Below, piece after piece: positions 8,301 to 17,161 of a stretch of DNA of 64,000 nt. How positions within the stretch are numbered: position 1 is the first letter of the stretch; the number at the start of each line of letters is the position of its first letter. Origin of the DNA: an uncultured bacterium (GTDB taxonomy: Bacteria; Actinomycetota; Coriobacteriia; Coriobacteriales; Coriobacteriaceae); NCBI GenBank assembly GCA_905215385.1, contig CAJMPY010000013.1:1-64000 (forward strand). The letters run 5' to 3'. The position numbers and the translations under genes are program-made. The notes under the pieces were generated by a model. The model was not told the origin of the DNA and did not search any database. It worked only from the letters and a program-made list of their open reading frames with translations.

Positions 8301-10154
8301 TTACATCTGCTCGGGAGCGGAGACACCAACGAGGGTGAGCACCAGGGCGAGCGTCACGCGGACGGCGTCGCAAGCGGCCAGACGGGCACGCGAAAGCTCG
8401 GGGTCGACGGGACGGCCCTCGCTCGGCAGCACCTGGCAGGCAGCATAGAAGCTGTGGAAGTCACCAGCGAGTTCCTCGGCAAAGTGCGTCAGACGGAACG
8501 GGGCGCGGTCGCGAGCGCAGCTGGCGATCAGGTCGGTGAGCTCGTTGAGCTTACGCGAAAGGGCGAGCTCGGTCGGGTCGGTCAACAGCGAGTAATCGAC
8601 GTTCTCACCGATGGCCTTGGCGGCAACGGCCTTCATGCCCATCTCGTCGGCCTGCTCAGGCGTTACGTCAGCGGCACGGCGCAGGATGGAGCAGACGCGA
8701 GCGTGAGCGTACTGCACGTAGTACACCGGGTTGGAGTTGTCGCGCTTCTTAACGGCCTCGATGTCGAAGTCGACCATCTGGTTGGAGCTCTTGGAGATGA
8801 GCGTGTAGCGAGCGGCATCGGAGCCAACCTCGTCGACGAGCTCCTGAAGGGTCACCATGGTGCCCTTGCGCTTGGACATACGGACGGGCTTGCCGTTACG
8901 CAGCAGGTTGACGAGCTGGCCCAGTAGAACCTCGAACTTGCCGGGGTAACCCAGAGCGTCGCAGACGCAGCGGACGCGCTCGATGTAACCGTGGTGGTCG
9001 GCGCCCCAGATGTCGATGACGTGGTCGACGCGCTGGAACTTATCCCAGTGATAGGCGACGTCGGAGGCGAAGTAGGTGTACTCGCCGTCGGACTTGATCA
9101 GGACGCGGTCCTTGTCATCGCCCAGGTCGGTGGAGCGGAACCACAGGGCGCCGTCCTTGGTGTAGAGGTAGCCCATCTTGTCGAGCTTCTCAAAAGCGCG
9201 GTCGACGGCGGAGGTGCCGGCGGTCTCGCCCTCGGTGTCCTTCACGTACAGCGAGCGCTCGGAGTACCAACGATCGAAGTCGCAGTTGACGGCGTGGCAG
9301 AGGTCGCGCATGTTATCGACCATCTTTACATAGCCGCGCTCGCGGAAGCTCTCCATGCGCTCCTGAGGATCGGCGTTGACCCACTTATCGCCGTCGGTGC
9401 GCCAGAACTCGGCGGCCTCGTCGATGATGTAGTCGCCGCCGTAGGAGTCCTTGCCCAAGGTCTCGGCAAAGTTGTCCTGATACGGATGGGTCTCGGGGTG
9501 CTCGTCGTTCTCGTCGGCAACAAAGGCGTCACGGTCGGCGATCAGCAGCTTGTGAGCCTCCTCGATATCAACGCCCTGCTTGGCGATGATGTCGGCAAGC
9601 TGCATATAGCGCGTGCTGATGGAGTTGCCGAAGGTGTTCATCTGAGAGCCGTGGTCATTGATGTAGAACTCACGCTGGATGTCGTAACCGGCGTGGTCCA
9701 TAACGCGACAGAGCGAATCGCCCAGCGCGGCCCAGCGGCCGTGGCCGATGTGCATGGGGCCGACGGGGTTGGCGGAAACGAACTCGACCTGGGTCTTCAG
9801 ACCACCACCGACGTTGGACTTAGCGAAGTCCATGCCCTTCTCGCGAGCCTCGCCAAAGATGGCATTCTTGACGGCAACGGAGAGGTAGAAGTTGATGAAA
9901 CCGGGGCCTGCGATCTCAACCTTCTCGATCGCGGGATCCTCGGGCATATGGGCAACGATGGCCTCGGCGATCTTGCGCGGGGCGCAGTGGGCCAGCTTGG
10001 CGGACTTCAGGGCCATGGTAGAGGTCCACTCGCCATGAGAAGTGTCAGCCGGTCGCTCGATAGCGCAATCGTCAAGTTCAAATGCGGAAAGGTCGCCGGC
10101 CTCCTGGGCCGCAGCAAGCGCAGCGCGTACCAGCTCTTCAATCTTCTCGGGCAT
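8301..10154 (-). CDS. argS: Arginyl-tRNA synthetase
   Basis: ArgRS charges tRNA-Arg with arginine in the cytosol. The 617-residue protein has the class I architecture. It begins with an N-terminal Add-1-like tRNA-binding domain, followed by the HIGH motif in SANPVGPMHIGHGRWA (about residue 135). A KMSKS-equivalent MSKRKG lies near residue 425. The C-terminal helical DALR-type anticodon-binding domain contains VQYAHARVCSILRRA and ends in LTLVGVSAPEQM. The ATG at 10154 has AAGGAGG five bases upstream; in-frame codons further upstream lack a ribosome-binding site. It is divergent from carD. Confidence 0.97.
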   Translation of the reverse strand: MPEKIEELVRAALAAAQEAGDLSAFELDDCAIERPADTSHGEWTSTMALKSAKLAHCAPRKIAEAIVAHMPEDPAIEKVEIAGPGFINFYLSVAVKNAIFGEAREKGMDFAKSNVGGGLKTQVEFVSANPVGPMHIGHGRWAALGDSLCRVMDHAGYDIQREFYINDHGSQMNTFGNSISTRYMQLADIIAKQGVDIEEAHKLLIADRDAFVADENDEHPETHPYQDNFAETLGKDSYGGDYIIDEAAEFWRTDGDKWVNADPQERMESFRERGYVKMVDNMRDLCHAVNCDFDRWYSERSLYVKDTEGETAGTSAVDRAFEKLDKMGYLYTKDGALWFRSTDLGDDKDRVLIKSDGEYTYFASDVAYHWDKFQRVDHVIDIWGADHHGYIERVRCVCDALGYPGKFEVLLGQLVNLLRNGKPVRMSKRKGTMVTLQELVDEVGSDAARYTLISKSSNQMVDFDIEAVKKRDNSNPVYYVQYAHARVCSILRRAADVTPEQADEMGMKAVAAKAIGENVDYSLLTDPTELALSRKLNELTDLIASCARDRAPFRLTHFAEELAGDFHSFYAACQVLPSEGRPVDPELSRARLAACDAVRVTLALVLTLVGVSAPEQM

Positions 10155-10496
10155 AGATCCTCCTTGTGTTAAAGCCCCCGAGCTCTTGGTCGCTCGTAGG
10201 GCAAAAGCCAGAGTTTGTAGCACTCTATCACAAGCGACGGGCACTGTCGCAGGGTAAAGCCAATCGAAATTGCATATGCACAAAATTGACTACAGCTTGT
10301 ATGGACTCACTCAAAGATGCCGGTCTGCCTGCAGATTATGCACGCGTTGAAAATGCATAAAGGTGTGAACGAGCTGTGTCTTTTATCGAATACTCTTACC
10401 TATCGGAGTTGTGTGCTTTTCCTGCATAAAGCGAGGATTTGCGCACGTCAGCGTGTTATTCTAGACATACGTAAATTCGTATAAGTTGGAGGTAGC
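10155..10496. other. Divergent intergenic region between argS and carD
   Basis: This 342-base region carries the ribosome-binding sites of both genes (AGGAGG for argS, TTGGAGG for carD). I see no gene, strong hairpin or repeat in it. A possible carD promoter is TTGCGC with TAGACA 17 bases on, which is a weak match. Confidence 0.5.
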
Positions 10497-10982
10497 ATGT
10501 TCTCAATCGGTCAACACGTCATTCATCCGGGTCAGGGAGTCTGCACCGTCGTCGGTTTTAGGGACGACACGCCGCAGCCCATGTTGTTGCTCGAGGCCAA
10601 GCAGGGGCATGCGCAGACGATCCTTATGTACCCCGTGGCGCAGGCCGACCGTCTGCATGCCGCCATCTCTCAGCAAGATGCCGAGCATCTGCTGAGCCAC
10701 TATGACGAGCTGGAGTGCGACACCTTTACCGAGCGCAACAGCTCGCTTGAAGAGACACACTTTAAGCAGCAGCTCAAGCTGGGCGCGCCCGAGACGGTCC
10801 GCGTGGCAAAGACCATGATGCACCGCATTCGCCAGGCCGAGGAAGCCGATAAAAAGCCCAGCTCCTACTACATGCGCGTACTCAAGGAGGCCAAGCGCCG
10901 CTCCATCGAGGAGTTCGCCGTGGCCTTGGGCGTCACCGAGGAGGACGCCGAAGCTCGCCTAGCCCAAGCCGCCCTCAACTAA
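10497..10982 (+). CDS. CarD/CdnL-family RNA polymerase-binding regulator
   Basis: CarD-family proteins bind the RNA polymerase beta lobe and stabilise open promoter complexes, often at rRNA and growth genes. The 161-residue protein starts with the classic MFSIGQHVIHPGQGVCTVVGF beta-barrel (RNA polymerase-interacting domain). A helical C-terminal half ends in KPSSYYMRVLKEAKRRSIEEF, cut here, as in DNA-binding CarD domains. A TTGGAGG ribosome-binding site precedes ATG 10497. The gene stands alone rather than next to ispD/ispF as in many actinobacteria. Confidence 0.88.
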   Translation: MFSIGQHVIHPGQGVCTVVGFRDDTPQPMLLLEAKQGHAQTILMYPVAQADRLHAAISQQDAEHLLSHYDELECDTFTERNSSLEETHFKQQLKLGAPETVRVAKTMMHRIRQAEEADKKPSSYYMRVLKEAKRRSIEEFAVALGVTEEDAEARLAQAALN

Positions 10983-11025
10983 CCTGCCAAAAAGGGACAG
11001 GTTTATTTTGGCAGGTTTTATCTGG
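10983..11025 (-). repeat. GGGACAGG palindrome, copy 1 (inverted orientation)
   Basis: The hairpin CCTGCCAAAA ... TTTTGGCAGG encloses AGGGACAGG, followed by TTTTATCTGG. The whole 43-base unit is the reverse complement of copies at 12,225-12,266 and 12,994-13,036. It directly follows the carD stop and could also act as a terminator. Confidence 0.8.
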
Positions 11026-11048
11026 CCAAACATCAACAAACAATCAGT

Positions 11049-11093
11049 AAATGGTCGGGTGCTCCGTTTTGTTTAAGAGCGCCCGACCATTTT
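11049..11093 (+). terminator. Terminator downstream of carD
   Basis: A long stem AAATGGTCGGGxGCTC / GAGCxCCCGACCATTT is followed by T residues. It is the strongest terminator between carD and the transposase. Confidence 0.85.
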
Positions 11094-11338
11094 TCTATAT
11101 CCGTAGAAATGTGTGAAGCCCATTTGCGATGACATCACGCGAGGGCCGTCCAGATCGACGCAACAAACGCCCGTATCCGCAACAAGCGCGCCCGTCTTGC
11201 TCAATTACCATTAAAAAGCATCAATTTGAAAACGCAATAACATTTCGGCAGGTAGCAGCTATAGTCGGTGAACTGAATCTCGACAGCCGAAGCCTCCGAA
11301 TGAGGTATCTTCAGCCCATCCAAGCTAAAGGAGGGGCC

Positions 11339-12097
11339 ATGCCGAGAAAACCTCGTGCAAAGTCACCAACCGGTTATTTCCACATCACGTTGCGTGGAAA
11401 CGGAGGGCAATTGCTGTTTGACGATGCCGAGGATCGAATCGCCATGCTTCAGATCCTCGATGCGATCCTCCCCAAACACAATATCGAGCTAATCGCTTGG
11501 TGCCTTATGGGAAACCACATTCATCTGCTCATCGACGATCCGGACGACCGCAAGAGCGACGCGATGCATGCGATAGCCGTATCGTATGCGGGAAGGTACA
11601 ATGCGCGGACGGGGCATATCGGCCACGTGTTTCAGGAGCGGTTTTGGGATTCGCCCATTAAGTCAGAAGTATATTTACTCGAGGCAATTCGATACATTCA
11701 TTTGAATCCACAAAAAGCGGGACTGGCGGCATATGATGAATATCCCTGGAGCAGCCATCGCGAGTATCTCATGAGTGCCAGGTCACGGCCGCATGTCACC
11801 GGCAGCGTTGTCGGTGTTTTATTCCCAACACCTCGCTCATACCTTAGGCTCATGGAAAGTACGCCGTCGCTTCCCTATCGCCCCAGCGCAACAGCCAAGG
11901 TTCGCGAGGAAGATCTATGCGAATTTGGCACGGCAATCGTGCAGAGTGTCGCAGGATGTGCTCCGACGGTACTTAAATCCGTCTCCAAGCCACTTCGCAA
12001 TGAGGCGATTCTCGCGCTTCGAAAACAAGGGCTAACGGTTAAGCAGGTTCAGCTGCTGACCGGACTGGGAACATGGATTATCAAGAACGCGTCCTAA
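11339..12097 (+). CDS. REP-associated tyrosine transposase (Y1/IS200-like, RAYT)
   Basis: This 252-residue protein is a single-strand-specific HUH/Y1 nuclease of the RAYT type. It has the N-terminal GYFHITLRGNGG strand, the HUH motif HIH in GNHIHLLIDDP (about 60-66) and a candidate catalytic tyrosine in YAGRYNARTGHIGHVFQERF. The AIRYIHLNPQKAGL motif follows. The C-terminus has a helix-turn-helix-like tail (RNEAILALRKQGLTVKQVQ), typical of chromosomal RAYTs. The start is ATG 11339 with AAAGGAGG upstream. RAYTs act on REP palindromes in their host genome; matching palindromes flank this gene. Confidence 0.9.
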   Translation: MPRKPRAKSPTGYFHITLRGNGGQLLFDDAEDRIAMLQILDAILPKHNIELIAWCLMGNHIHLLIDDPDDRKSDAMHAIAVSYAGRYNARTGHIGHVFQERFWDSPIKSEVYLLEAIRYIHLNPQKAGLAAYDEYPWSSHREYLMSARSRPHVTGSVVGVLFPTPRSYLRLMESTPSLPYRPSATAKVREEDLCEFGTAIVQSVAGCAPTVLKSVSKPLRNEAILALRKQGLTVKQVQLLTGLGTWIIKNAS

Positions 12098-12183
12098 CGT
12101 CGCGTTTACCGAGTTACGGATACGGCGAAGCGCAACTGCCTGCCGCGAGGCACCGCATTCGCCAGCGTCTCCATGTCAAACAG

Positions 12184-12222
12184 AAAACGCTTCCGCTGAA
12201 TAACGTCCAACGGAAGCGTTTT
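12184..12222 (+). terminator. Terminator after the transposase
   Basis: A perfect 12-bp stem (AAAACGCTTCCG / CGGAAGCGTTTT) with a 15-base loop lies 86 bases past the transposase stop. Confidence 0.8.
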
Positions 12223-12224
12223 CC

Positions 12225-12266
12225 CAGATAAAATCTACCAAAATAAACCTGTCCCAATTTGGCAGG
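12225..12266 (+). repeat. GGGACAGG palindrome, copy 2
   Basis: This is a CCAGATAAAA-type leader followed by the hairpin CTACCAAAA ... TTTGGCAGG, enclosing CCTGTCCC. It is in opposite orientation to copy 1 across the transposase gene. It abuts the 3' end of the HD-domain gene. Confidence 0.8.
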
Positions 12267-12866
12267 TTAGGCCTGGAAGGTGTCGCGGTCGGGCGCGAAG
12301 GACTGCATGGCCGCGATGGTGCGGTCAAAGAGCTCGGGGAGCTCCCAGCCGAGCATCTCGGCGCCCTGCGAAATCACGTCGCGCGAGCAGCCGGCGGCAA
12401 AGCGCTTGTCCTTGAACTTCTTCTTGAGTGACTTGGTCGTAAAGTCCATAACGCTCTTGCTCGGGCGCATGATGACGGCGGCTCCGATCAGCCCGGTGAG
12501 CTCATCGCAGGCAAACAGGATCTTTTCCATCTGCAGCTCGGGTTTGGGCAGCGAGGTGTTGAAGTCCGACGTGTGCGTCTGGATGGCGCGAATGAGCTCG
12601 GGAGACGCACCTTCGCCCTTAAGAATCTCGGCAGCGTAGATGGTGTGGTTCATGGGGTCGTCCTCATGCTCCTCCCAATCCAGGTCGTGGAGCAGACCGA
12701 CGATGCCCCAGAACTCCTCGTTCTCGGGGTCGAACTCGCGCGCAAAGTAGCGCATGGTGCCCTCAACCGTCTCGCCATGGGTAATGTGAAACGGGTCCTT
12801 GTTGTGCTCGTTGAGCAGTTCGAATGCGCGGTCGCGGGTGATTCCGGCGGTGAGCGTCTGGGACAT
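12267..12866 (-). CDS. HD-domain hydrolase
   Basis: This is a soluble HD-superfamily phosphohydrolase-like protein of about 199 residues. Metal-binding signatures are a histidine in HITHGETVEGTMRYFA, the HD doublet in GIVGLLHDLDWEE, and NHTIYAAEIL and IQTHTSD further on. This is the short HDIG-type layout seen in conserved stand-alone HD proteins; the substrate is unknown. ATG 12866 has GGAGG upstream. The stop codon overlaps the end of the palindromic repeat, which may supply its terminator. Confidence 0.82.
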   Translation of the reverse strand: MSQTLTAGITRDRAFELLNEHNKDPFHITHGETVEGTMRYFAREFDPENEEFWGIVGLLHDLDWEEHEDDPMNHTIYAAEILKGEGASPELIRAIQTHTSDFNTSLPKPELQMEKILFACDELTGLIGAAVIMRPSKSVMDFTTKSLKKKFKDKRFAAGCSRDVISQGAEMLGWELPELFDRTIAAMQSFAPDRDTFQA

Positions 12867-12956
12867 GGCAATACCTCCAGGTGAGTCGATGTTAGGACAC
12901 GGTGTCACTATCGTATATCGCCGCGGCTCAAGCCGAAAGGCAAAAAAGTTATGCGG

Positions 12957-12988
12957 AGAAAAAAGCCGGGCGAACGTGTCGCCCGGCA
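12957..12988 (-). terminator. Terminator after proA
   Basis: On the minus strand GCCGGGCGA ... TCGCCCGGC is followed directly by TTTTTT, a textbook intrinsic terminator, 50 bases past the proA stop. Confidence 0.9.
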
Positions 12989-12993
12989 AAACC

Positions 12994-13036
12994 GCAGATA
13001 AAACCTGCCAAAATAAACCTGTCCCTTTTTGGTAGG
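12994..13036 (+). repeat. GGGACAGG palindrome, copy 3
   Basis: It is nearly identical to copy 1 read on the other strand (AGATAAAACCTGCCAAAA ... then CCTGTCCC). It ends 2 bases from the proA stop. Confidence 0.8.
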
Positions 13037-13037
13037 T

Positions 13038-14324
13038 TTAGGGACGGACCTGGCCGGTGCCGCGGAGCTTGTATTTGTAGGTAGTGAGGGCCTCGGCGGC
13101 AAAGGGGCCGCGGGCGTGGAGCTTTTGGGTCGAGATGCCGATCTCGGCGCCCAGGCCAAACTCGCCGCCGTCGGTGAAGCGCGTGCTGGCGTTGGCATAC
13201 ACGGCCGAGGCATCGACCGCGTCCAGGAAGCGCTCGCAGGCATCCTCGTCCTCGGCAACGATGGCCTCGGAGTGCATGGTGCCGTAGCGGTTGATGTGCG
13301 CGATGGCTTCGTCCTCGTTCGCCACGACCTTCACGCTCATCTCGAGCGCCAGATACTCGCGGCCCCAGTCCTCCTCAGTCGCGGCTACATAGTCGTCGCC
13401 CTCGGCAAGCCCGGCGGCAGCGCATGCGGCGCACGTGGCCTCGTCGCCGTGAATCAGCACGCCGTGGTCGTGCAGCACGGCAACGACCGCCGGCAAAAAC
13501 GAATCCGCCACGGCACGGTCGACCAGCAGCGACTCGGCGGCATTGCACACGCCCACGCGCTGCGTCTTAGCGTTGACGATAATGTTGAGCGCCTTGTCAA
13601 AATCGGCGGATTCATGCACGTAGATGTGGCAGTTGCCTGTGCCCGTCTCGATCACCGGCACAAGCGACTCGCGCACGCAGCGCTGGATCAGGCCCGCACC
13701 GCCACGCGGAATGAGCACATCGACAATACCGCGGAGCTTCATGAGCTCGCCGGTGGCCTCGCGGTCGGTGGACTCGATCATCGAGATAGCTTCGCGTGGA
13801 AAGCCCTGGGCCTCAAGCGCATCGGCCAGCAGTTCGGCAATCATGGCGCACGAGTGATAGGCCAGCGAACCGCCGCGCAGGATGCAGGCGTTGCCGGTGC
13901 GGATGCAGATGCCCGCGGCATCGGCCGTCACGTTGGGGCGCGCCTCGTAGACCATGGCAACCAGGCCCAGCGGCACACTCACGCGCGTAAGGTCCACGCC
14001 ACTCGCAAGCACACGGTGATCGAGCACGCGGCCCACGGGATCGGGCAGCTCGGCGAGCTTCTCCAGGCCGGCGGCCATGCCCTCGACGCGCTCGGGCGTC
14101 AGCAGCAGACGATCGAGCAATCCGACCGAGGTGCCCGCATCACGCGCAGCGGACATATCGAGCTCGTTGGCGGCGACGATGGAGTCGATACCGTTGCGCA
14201 GTGCTGCGGCCATGGCGCGCACGGCCTCCTGGCGCTGCTCGTCGCTCGCCGTGGCAAGCGAGGCCGACGCTGCCTTAGCGGCAACGGCAAGATCGTGGAC
14301 ATACGTGGCTATATCGACCGACAT
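13038..14324 (-). CDS. proA: Glutamate-5-semialdehyde dehydrogenase (gamma-glutamyl phosphate reductase)
   Basis: ProA reduces gamma-glutamyl phosphate to glutamate semialdehyde with NADPH, the second step of proline synthesis. The 428-residue protein matches family length. Landmarks are VPLGLVAMVYEARPNVTADA, NACILRGGSLAYHS and the catalytic cysteine in KTQRVGVCNAAESLL (about residue 258). Near the C-terminus is NASTRFTDGGEFGLGAEIGIST, cut here. ATG 14324 is preceded by AAAGGG. proB lies 1.6 kb away on the same strand, separated by an oppositely oriented hydrolase gene, so the usual proBA operon is broken here. Confidence 0.96.
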   Translation of the reverse strand: MSVDIATYVHDLAVAAKAASASLATASDEQRQEAVRAMAAALRNGIDSIVAANELDMSAARDAGTSVGLLDRLLLTPERVEGMAAGLEKLAELPDPVGRVLDHRVLASGVDLTRVSVPLGLVAMVYEARPNVTADAAGICIRTGNACILRGGSLAYHSCAMIAELLADALEAQGFPREAISMIESTDREATGELMKLRGIVDVLIPRGGAGLIQRCVRESLVPVIETGTGNCHIYVHESADFDKALNIIVNAKTQRVGVCNAAESLLVDRAVADSFLPAVVAVLHDHGVLIHGDEATCAACAAAGLAEGDDYVAATEEDWGREYLALEMSVKVVANEDEAIAHINRYGTMHSEAIVAEDEDACERFLDAVDASAVYANASTRFTDGGEFGLGAEIGISTQKLHARGPFAAEALTTYKYKLRGTGQVRP

Positions 14325-14436
14325 GGACGGCCCTTTCTCCTAGAAGTTTGCAACCATGGTAGCCGATTTGCGCATGGCCTCGCCCGCGGCGGTAGAATTG
14401 GTCAACCCGAAACACCGCAACGAACGGAAGACTCAC

Positions 14437-15855
14437 ATGGCCCTCATTACTTCGTACCACGTCCCCGACCTGTATGTCGAGGACCACAGCATCGACGTCC
14501 CCCTCGACTGGCGCGGCCTGGAGCCAATGCTCCTGACCGTCGGCAGCACCATGCGCCGCGGCGCTATGCCGGCACCAATCGCCGGCGCGCCCGAGAGCAT
14601 CAAGCTCTTCTACCGCGTGGTTTGCGCGCCCGACCGCATCAACGACGATCTGCCGCTGCTTCTGTTTTTGCAGGGCGGCCCCGGCGGCGAGAGCCCGCGT
14701 CCGCTGTCACCCACAAGCGATGGCTGGATCGAGGAGGCCGTCAAGCACTTCCGCGTGGTCCTGCCCGACCAGCGCGGCACCGGACGCAGTAGCTGCGTGG
14801 ACGGACGCACGATTGCCACCTTGGGCGATCGCGCCGAGGCAGCCGGCGCCGATGCGGCCCGCTCGCAGGCGGACTTCCTCAAGCGCCACCTCGCCAGCTC
14901 CATCGTGCGCGATTTTGAGTACCTGCGCCTGGTGGGCTTTGGCGGCAAGCCCTGGGTCACACTCGGGCAGAGCTACGGCGGCTTTTTGACGTTGAGCTAT
15001 CTGTCGCTCTTCCCCGAGGGCGTGGCGGCAAGCTTTACCTGCGGCGGCATCCCCCACGTGCCGGCGAGCGCAAGCGAGGTCTACGCGCACACCTTCCCGC
15101 GCATGGCTGCCAAGACACAGCAGTATTACGACCGCTACCCCGCCGACGTCGAGCGCGTGGCGGCTCTTGCCGATGCGCTCGAGGCTCAGAAGCCCGTGCT
15201 GCCCGACGGCTCGCCGATGACGGTCGAGCGCCTACAGCTCATGGGCAGCGACTTTGGCATGAAGCCGAGCTTTGAGCGCATGCATTGGATTATCGATCAC
15301 GCGTTTGTTACAGGCGACGGTACACTGACCTGCGGTGCCTCGGTATCCGACAGCTTTTTGATGCGCGCCTTCGAGCGCACCAACACGCGCACGAATCCGC
15401 TGTACTGGACGCTGCAGGAGTTCATATACGCCGACGGTGACACCATGCCCATTGGCTGGGCCGCGGCTGAAGAGAAGGCACACCGCGCCGAGTTCGACAC
15501 GCTCGCGCGCCCGCTCATGTTTACCGGCGAGGCCATGTTCCCGTGGATGTTCGAGCAGATGCCCGAGCTCAAGCCCTTCAAGCCCGCCATGGACCTGCTG
15601 ATGGAAGACACCAGCTGGGACAAGATCTACGACCCGCAGCGACTGGCGTGCAACGAGGTGCCCCTGCAGGCCGCGGTGTATTTCGACGACATGTACGTCG
15701 ATTCGGGCATGCAGCTCGATACGCTCAGCCGCGTGGGCAACTCGCATGCCTGGGTGACGAACGAGTTCGAGCACGACGGTCTGCACGGCAGCGTGGTGTT
15801 CAAGCACCTCTTCAACGAAGCCCTCAACCGCGGAGACCTGCGCCAAATCTTCTAG
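14437..15855 (+). CDS. Alpha/beta hydrolase, prolyl aminopeptidase (S33)-like
   Basis: This 472-residue cytosolic alpha/beta hydrolase resembles proline iminopeptidases. The oxyanion motif is FLQGGPGGESPRPL, followed by VVLPDQRGTGRSS and the nucleophile elbow GQSYGG (Ser about 179). A late DSGMQLDTL / SHAWVTNEFEHDGL segment holds candidate Asp and His. S33 enzymes of this size release N-terminal proline from peptides. I chose ATG 14437 because it gives the conserved length; in-frame upstream codons would overlap the proA promoter region. It sits, in opposite orientation, between proA and proB, and peptide proline release would be consistent with that company. Confidence 0.85.
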   Translation: MALITSYHVPDLYVEDHSIDVPLDWRGLEPMLLTVGSTMRRGAMPAPIAGAPESIKLFYRVVCAPDRINDDLPLLLFLQGGPGGESPRPLSPTSDGWIEEAVKHFRVVLPDQRGTGRSSCVDGRTIATLGDRAEAAGADAARSQADFLKRHLASSIVRDFEYLRLVGFGGKPWVTLGQSYGGFLTLSYLSLFPEGVAASFTCGGIPHVPASASEVYAHTFPRMAAKTQQYYDRYPADVERVAALADALEAQKPVLPDGSPMTVERLQLMGSDFGMKPSFERMHWIIDHAFVTGDGTLTCGASVSDSFLMRAFERTNTRTNPLYWTLQEFIYADGDTMPIGWAAAEEKAHRAEFDTLARPLMFTGEAMFPWMFEQMPELKPFKPAMDLLMEDTSWDKIYDPQRLACNEVPLQAAVYFDDMYVDSGMQLDTLSRVGNSHAWVTNEFEHDGLHGSVVFKHLFNEALNRGDLRQIF

Positions 15856-15873
15856 CAAAGGAGCGTCCCCACC

Positions 15874-15909
15874 TGCCGGCACAAAAGGAACGTCCCCAAG
15901 TGCCGGCAC
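15874..15909. repeat. TGCCGGCA-armed palindrome
   Basis: Two TGCCGGCA arms, each self-complementary, flank GGAACGTCCCC. Closely similar units occur at 29,163-29,226. On the minus strand the core reads GGGGACGTTCC, resembling the GGGAC core of the other short palindromes. Confidence 0.65.
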
Positions 15910-15912
15910 GAG

Positions 15913-15955
15913 AAAGACAGCGCCACGGGAAACGATCCGCAGCGCTGTCTTTCTT
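15913..15955. terminator. Terminator between convergent hydrolase gene and proB
   Basis: An 11-bp stem AAAGACAGCGC / GCGCTGTCTTT has T-rich flanks on both strands. It ends at the proB stop codon. Confidence 0.85.
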
Positions 15956-17082
15956 TATGCAAATACGATCAAGTTATCCCTGTGTATCGCGGGCTTCTCG
16001 GCCAGGTCTGCGAGCAGGCGGTTGCTGGCGATCTGGTCCTGGCGGCGACCGGCAGCAAGCTCCAGCACGTCCGAATCGGCCTCGGCGATACCGCGGGCGA
16101 CGACCATACCGCTCGGATCGCACACATCGAGCACATCGCCCTCGGCAAACTGGCCATCGACCTCGCGAATACCCACCGCAAGCAGGGAAGAGCCACGGCT
16201 GACCAGCGCCTTCGCAGCACCATCATCGACCGTCACCGAGCCATGTGCCTTGTCGCCCAGCGCGATCCACAGCTTGCGGGGTGCGATGTCCAGACGCTCC
16301 GCCGGCGGATCGAACAGCGTGCCCACGCTCTCGCCGCGGGCGAGACGCACGAGCGCATCGGGCTCCTCGCCCGAGCAAATCACGCTCTGAATGCCCGCCG
16401 TCATCAGGATGCGGCTCGCGCGGATCTTGGTAATCATGCCGCCCGTGCCCACCGATGTGGAAGAATCGCCCGCCGAGGCAATAATCTTGGCATCGATCTT
16501 ATGCACGACAGGAACAAACTCGGCCGTGGGGTCTTCATGCGGATTGGCGGTGTAGAGGCCATCGATGTCCGAGAGCGTCACGCACAGATCGGCAGAAACC
16601 AGGCAGCTCACAAGCGCCGCCAGCGTGTCGTTGTCGCCAAACTTGATCTCATCGACGGTGACGGTATCGTTCTCGTTGACGACCGGCACCACGCCAAGCT
16701 CCACAAGGCGAAGCAGGGCGTCGCGCGCGTGCAGGTAGGACGTGCGGCGCGCCGTGTCGTGACGCGTGAGCAGCACGAGCGAGGTGAGCAGGTCGCGCGC
16801 ATGGAACTCCTCGTCGTAGGCCGACGAGATGATGCACTGACCGGCCGAGGCGCAGGCCTGCAGGCTCGGCAGGTCGCCGACCGGCTTACGGTCGAAGCCC
16901 AGCACGGGATAGCCGCAGGCAATGGCACCCGAGCTCACCACGACCAGGCGCCAGCCAAGCTCGCGCAGCGCTGCGGCCTGGTCGGCAAGCCCGCCGATAA
17001 AGGCGCGGTTGACCTTGCCGTCGGCGCCCACCACCGTGGACGAACCGATCTTTACCACCATCGTTTTATAAGAAGTCGTCAT
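15955..17082 (-). CDS. proB: Glutamate 5-kinase with PUA domain
   Basis: ProB phosphorylates glutamate to start proline synthesis. The 375-residue protein has the amino-acid kinase fold: KIGSSTVVG at the N-terminus, VVSSGAIACGYPVLGF, PVVNENDTV, FGDNDTLAALVS and the GTGGMITKIRAS glycine loop. A C-terminal PUA domain (about 280-365, GDVLDVCDPSGMVVARGIAEADS) is present, as in E. coli ProB. The start is ATG 17082; the ribosome-binding site is weak. It is probably co-transcribed with pncB upstream on the same strand, 79 bases away. Confidence 0.96.
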   Translation of the reverse strand: MTTSYKTMVVKIGSSTVVGADGKVNRAFIGGLADQAAALRELGWRLVVVSSGAIACGYPVLGFDRKPVGDLPSLQACASAGQCIISSAYDEEFHARDLLTSLVLLTRHDTARRTSYLHARDALLRLVELGVVPVVNENDTVTVDEIKFGDNDTLAALVSCLVSADLCVTLSDIDGLYTANPHEDPTAEFVPVVHKIDAKIIASAGDSSTSVGTGGMITKIRASRILMTAGIQSVICSGEEPDALVRLARGESVGTLFDPPAERLDIAPRKLWIALGDKAHGSVTVDDGAAKALVSRGSSLLAVGIREVDGQFAEGDVLDVCDPSGMVVARGIAEADSDVLELAAGRRQDQIASNRLLADLAEKPAIHRDNLIVFA

Positions 17083-17161
17083 ACGTCAAACCAATCAACT
17101 GTTCAGCGAACGGCCGAGCCGGCGGCCAGGGAAGCGTGACTCGCCCCTACCGCCCAAGGAA

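Larger units (their letters stand above)
10983..12266 (+). mobile_element. Candidate RAYT unit bounded by inverted palindromes
   Basis: A Y1-type transposase gene is bracketed by two 42-43-base palindromic repeats in opposite orientation (10983-11025 and 12225-12266). A third copy lies 0.75 kb further on. This is the arrangement expected of a REP-associated tyrosine transposase with its REP-like substrate. Whether the unit moves as a whole is inference. Confidence 0.5.

Noticed and set aside
8989..10172. Plus-strand frame opposite argS
   Set aside because: It is an antisense shadow of a well-supported arginyl-tRNA synthetase.
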